DNA from: Oribacterium sp.
GTDB lineage: Bacteria; Bacillota_A; Clostridia; Lachnospirales; Lachnospiraceae
Length of the DNA: 12,686 bases
Reading direction: 5' to 3'
Assembly (NCBI GenBank): GCA_017940955.1
Contig: JAGAXP010000218.1
Coordinates: 1 to 12,686, forward strand
Positions 12,560 to 12,686 of this stretch are shown piece after piece (position 1 is the stretch's first letter; each line of letters starts with the position of its first letter). Both the position numbers and the translations under genes were made by a program. Under the pieces are notes generated by a model, which was not told where the DNA came from, did not search any database, and worked only from the letters and a program-made list of their open reading frames with translations.

Positions 12560-12686
12560 TCAGAACCAAGTCTCTCCATCACCGCGGCTTGCTTTTTCAA
12601 CCTCACGTATCCATTTCCTTGAAGCCATAGGATCATGACCTCGGTAAAGTAGATTTTTATACAGCTCATAAGCCGATTCTCCGTCA
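12560..12686 (-). CDS. Partial minus-strand gene, 3' end only; possible REP-associated transposase
   Basis: Only the last 42 codons are in the window; the gene continues beyond the right edge. The visible tail ends in ASRKWIREVEKASRGDGETWF, preceded by SAYELYKNLLYRGHDPM. It is charged, with ordinary codon use, so it looks like a real C-terminus. I cannot identify the family from this tail. The reason to consider a REP-associated tyrosine (Y1-type) transposase is the array of GGGGTCTGAC motifs directly behind the stop codon, not the protein sequence itself. No HUH or catalytic Tyr motif can be seen in this part. Confidence 0.6.
   Translation of the reverse strand, partial: DGESAYELYKNLLYRGHDPMASRKWIREVEKASRGDGETWF

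Overview
The window looks like a chromosomal segment from a low-to-medium GC Gram-positive of the class Clostridia, most likely family Lachnospiraceae (Butyrivibrio/Roseburia-like). This is inference. The grounds are strong AGGAGG ribosome sites, a HrcA-type CIRCE operator, a YjfB-type motility-associated small protein, a Glu/Thr/Pro-rich lipoprotein typical of such genomes, and many intrinsic terminators. Most genes are short, independent units closed by their own terminator. The only clear multigene operons are sbcDC and a toxin-antitoxin pair.

Layout, left third (1-4300): a gene-free stretch with a promoter; a three-helix membrane protein; a coiled-coil/zinc-ribbon protein; two consecutive hairpins, one of them a 21-bp perfect inverted repeat; a CIRCE-controlled small heat-shock protein whose -35 box lies inside the operator; a structured, apparently non-coding region ending in a terminator; a small antitoxin overlapping a ParE/RelE-like toxin that lacks the usual last strand; a 47-residue membrane microprotein on the minus strand with an excellent ribosome site; a divergent LysR-type regulator with a dyad between its -35 and -10 boxes; and a doubtful Gly/Asp/His-rich reading frame.

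Middle (4200-9000): two adjacent tRNA-Pro genes, TGG and AGG, share a promoter and a terminator. The AGG gene has an A.C mismatch in its T stem. They are followed by sbcD and sbcC, translationally coupled through a TTGA overlap. Their products form the Mre11/Rad50-like nuclease complex that trims hairpins and double-strand ends.

Right third (9000-12686): two minus-strand genes for membrane-anchored or lipid-anchored proteins, each with its own terminator; an AIM24/TIGR00266-family protein; a DJ-1/PfpI-family protein; a YjfB-like small protein starting at GTG; and, at the edge, the tail of a minus-strand gene followed directly by an exact 13-bp-period tandem array (five units) and a related inverted repeat. 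That layout resembles a REP-associated tyrosine transposase locus, but the visible tail is too short to identify the protein.

I see no phage, integrase, CRISPR array or biosynthetic cluster. The items most worth following up are the undetected microprotein opposite lysR, the 13-bp array, the tRNA-Pro(AGG), the shortened toxin and the possible three-way-junction RNA downstream of the heat-shock gene.
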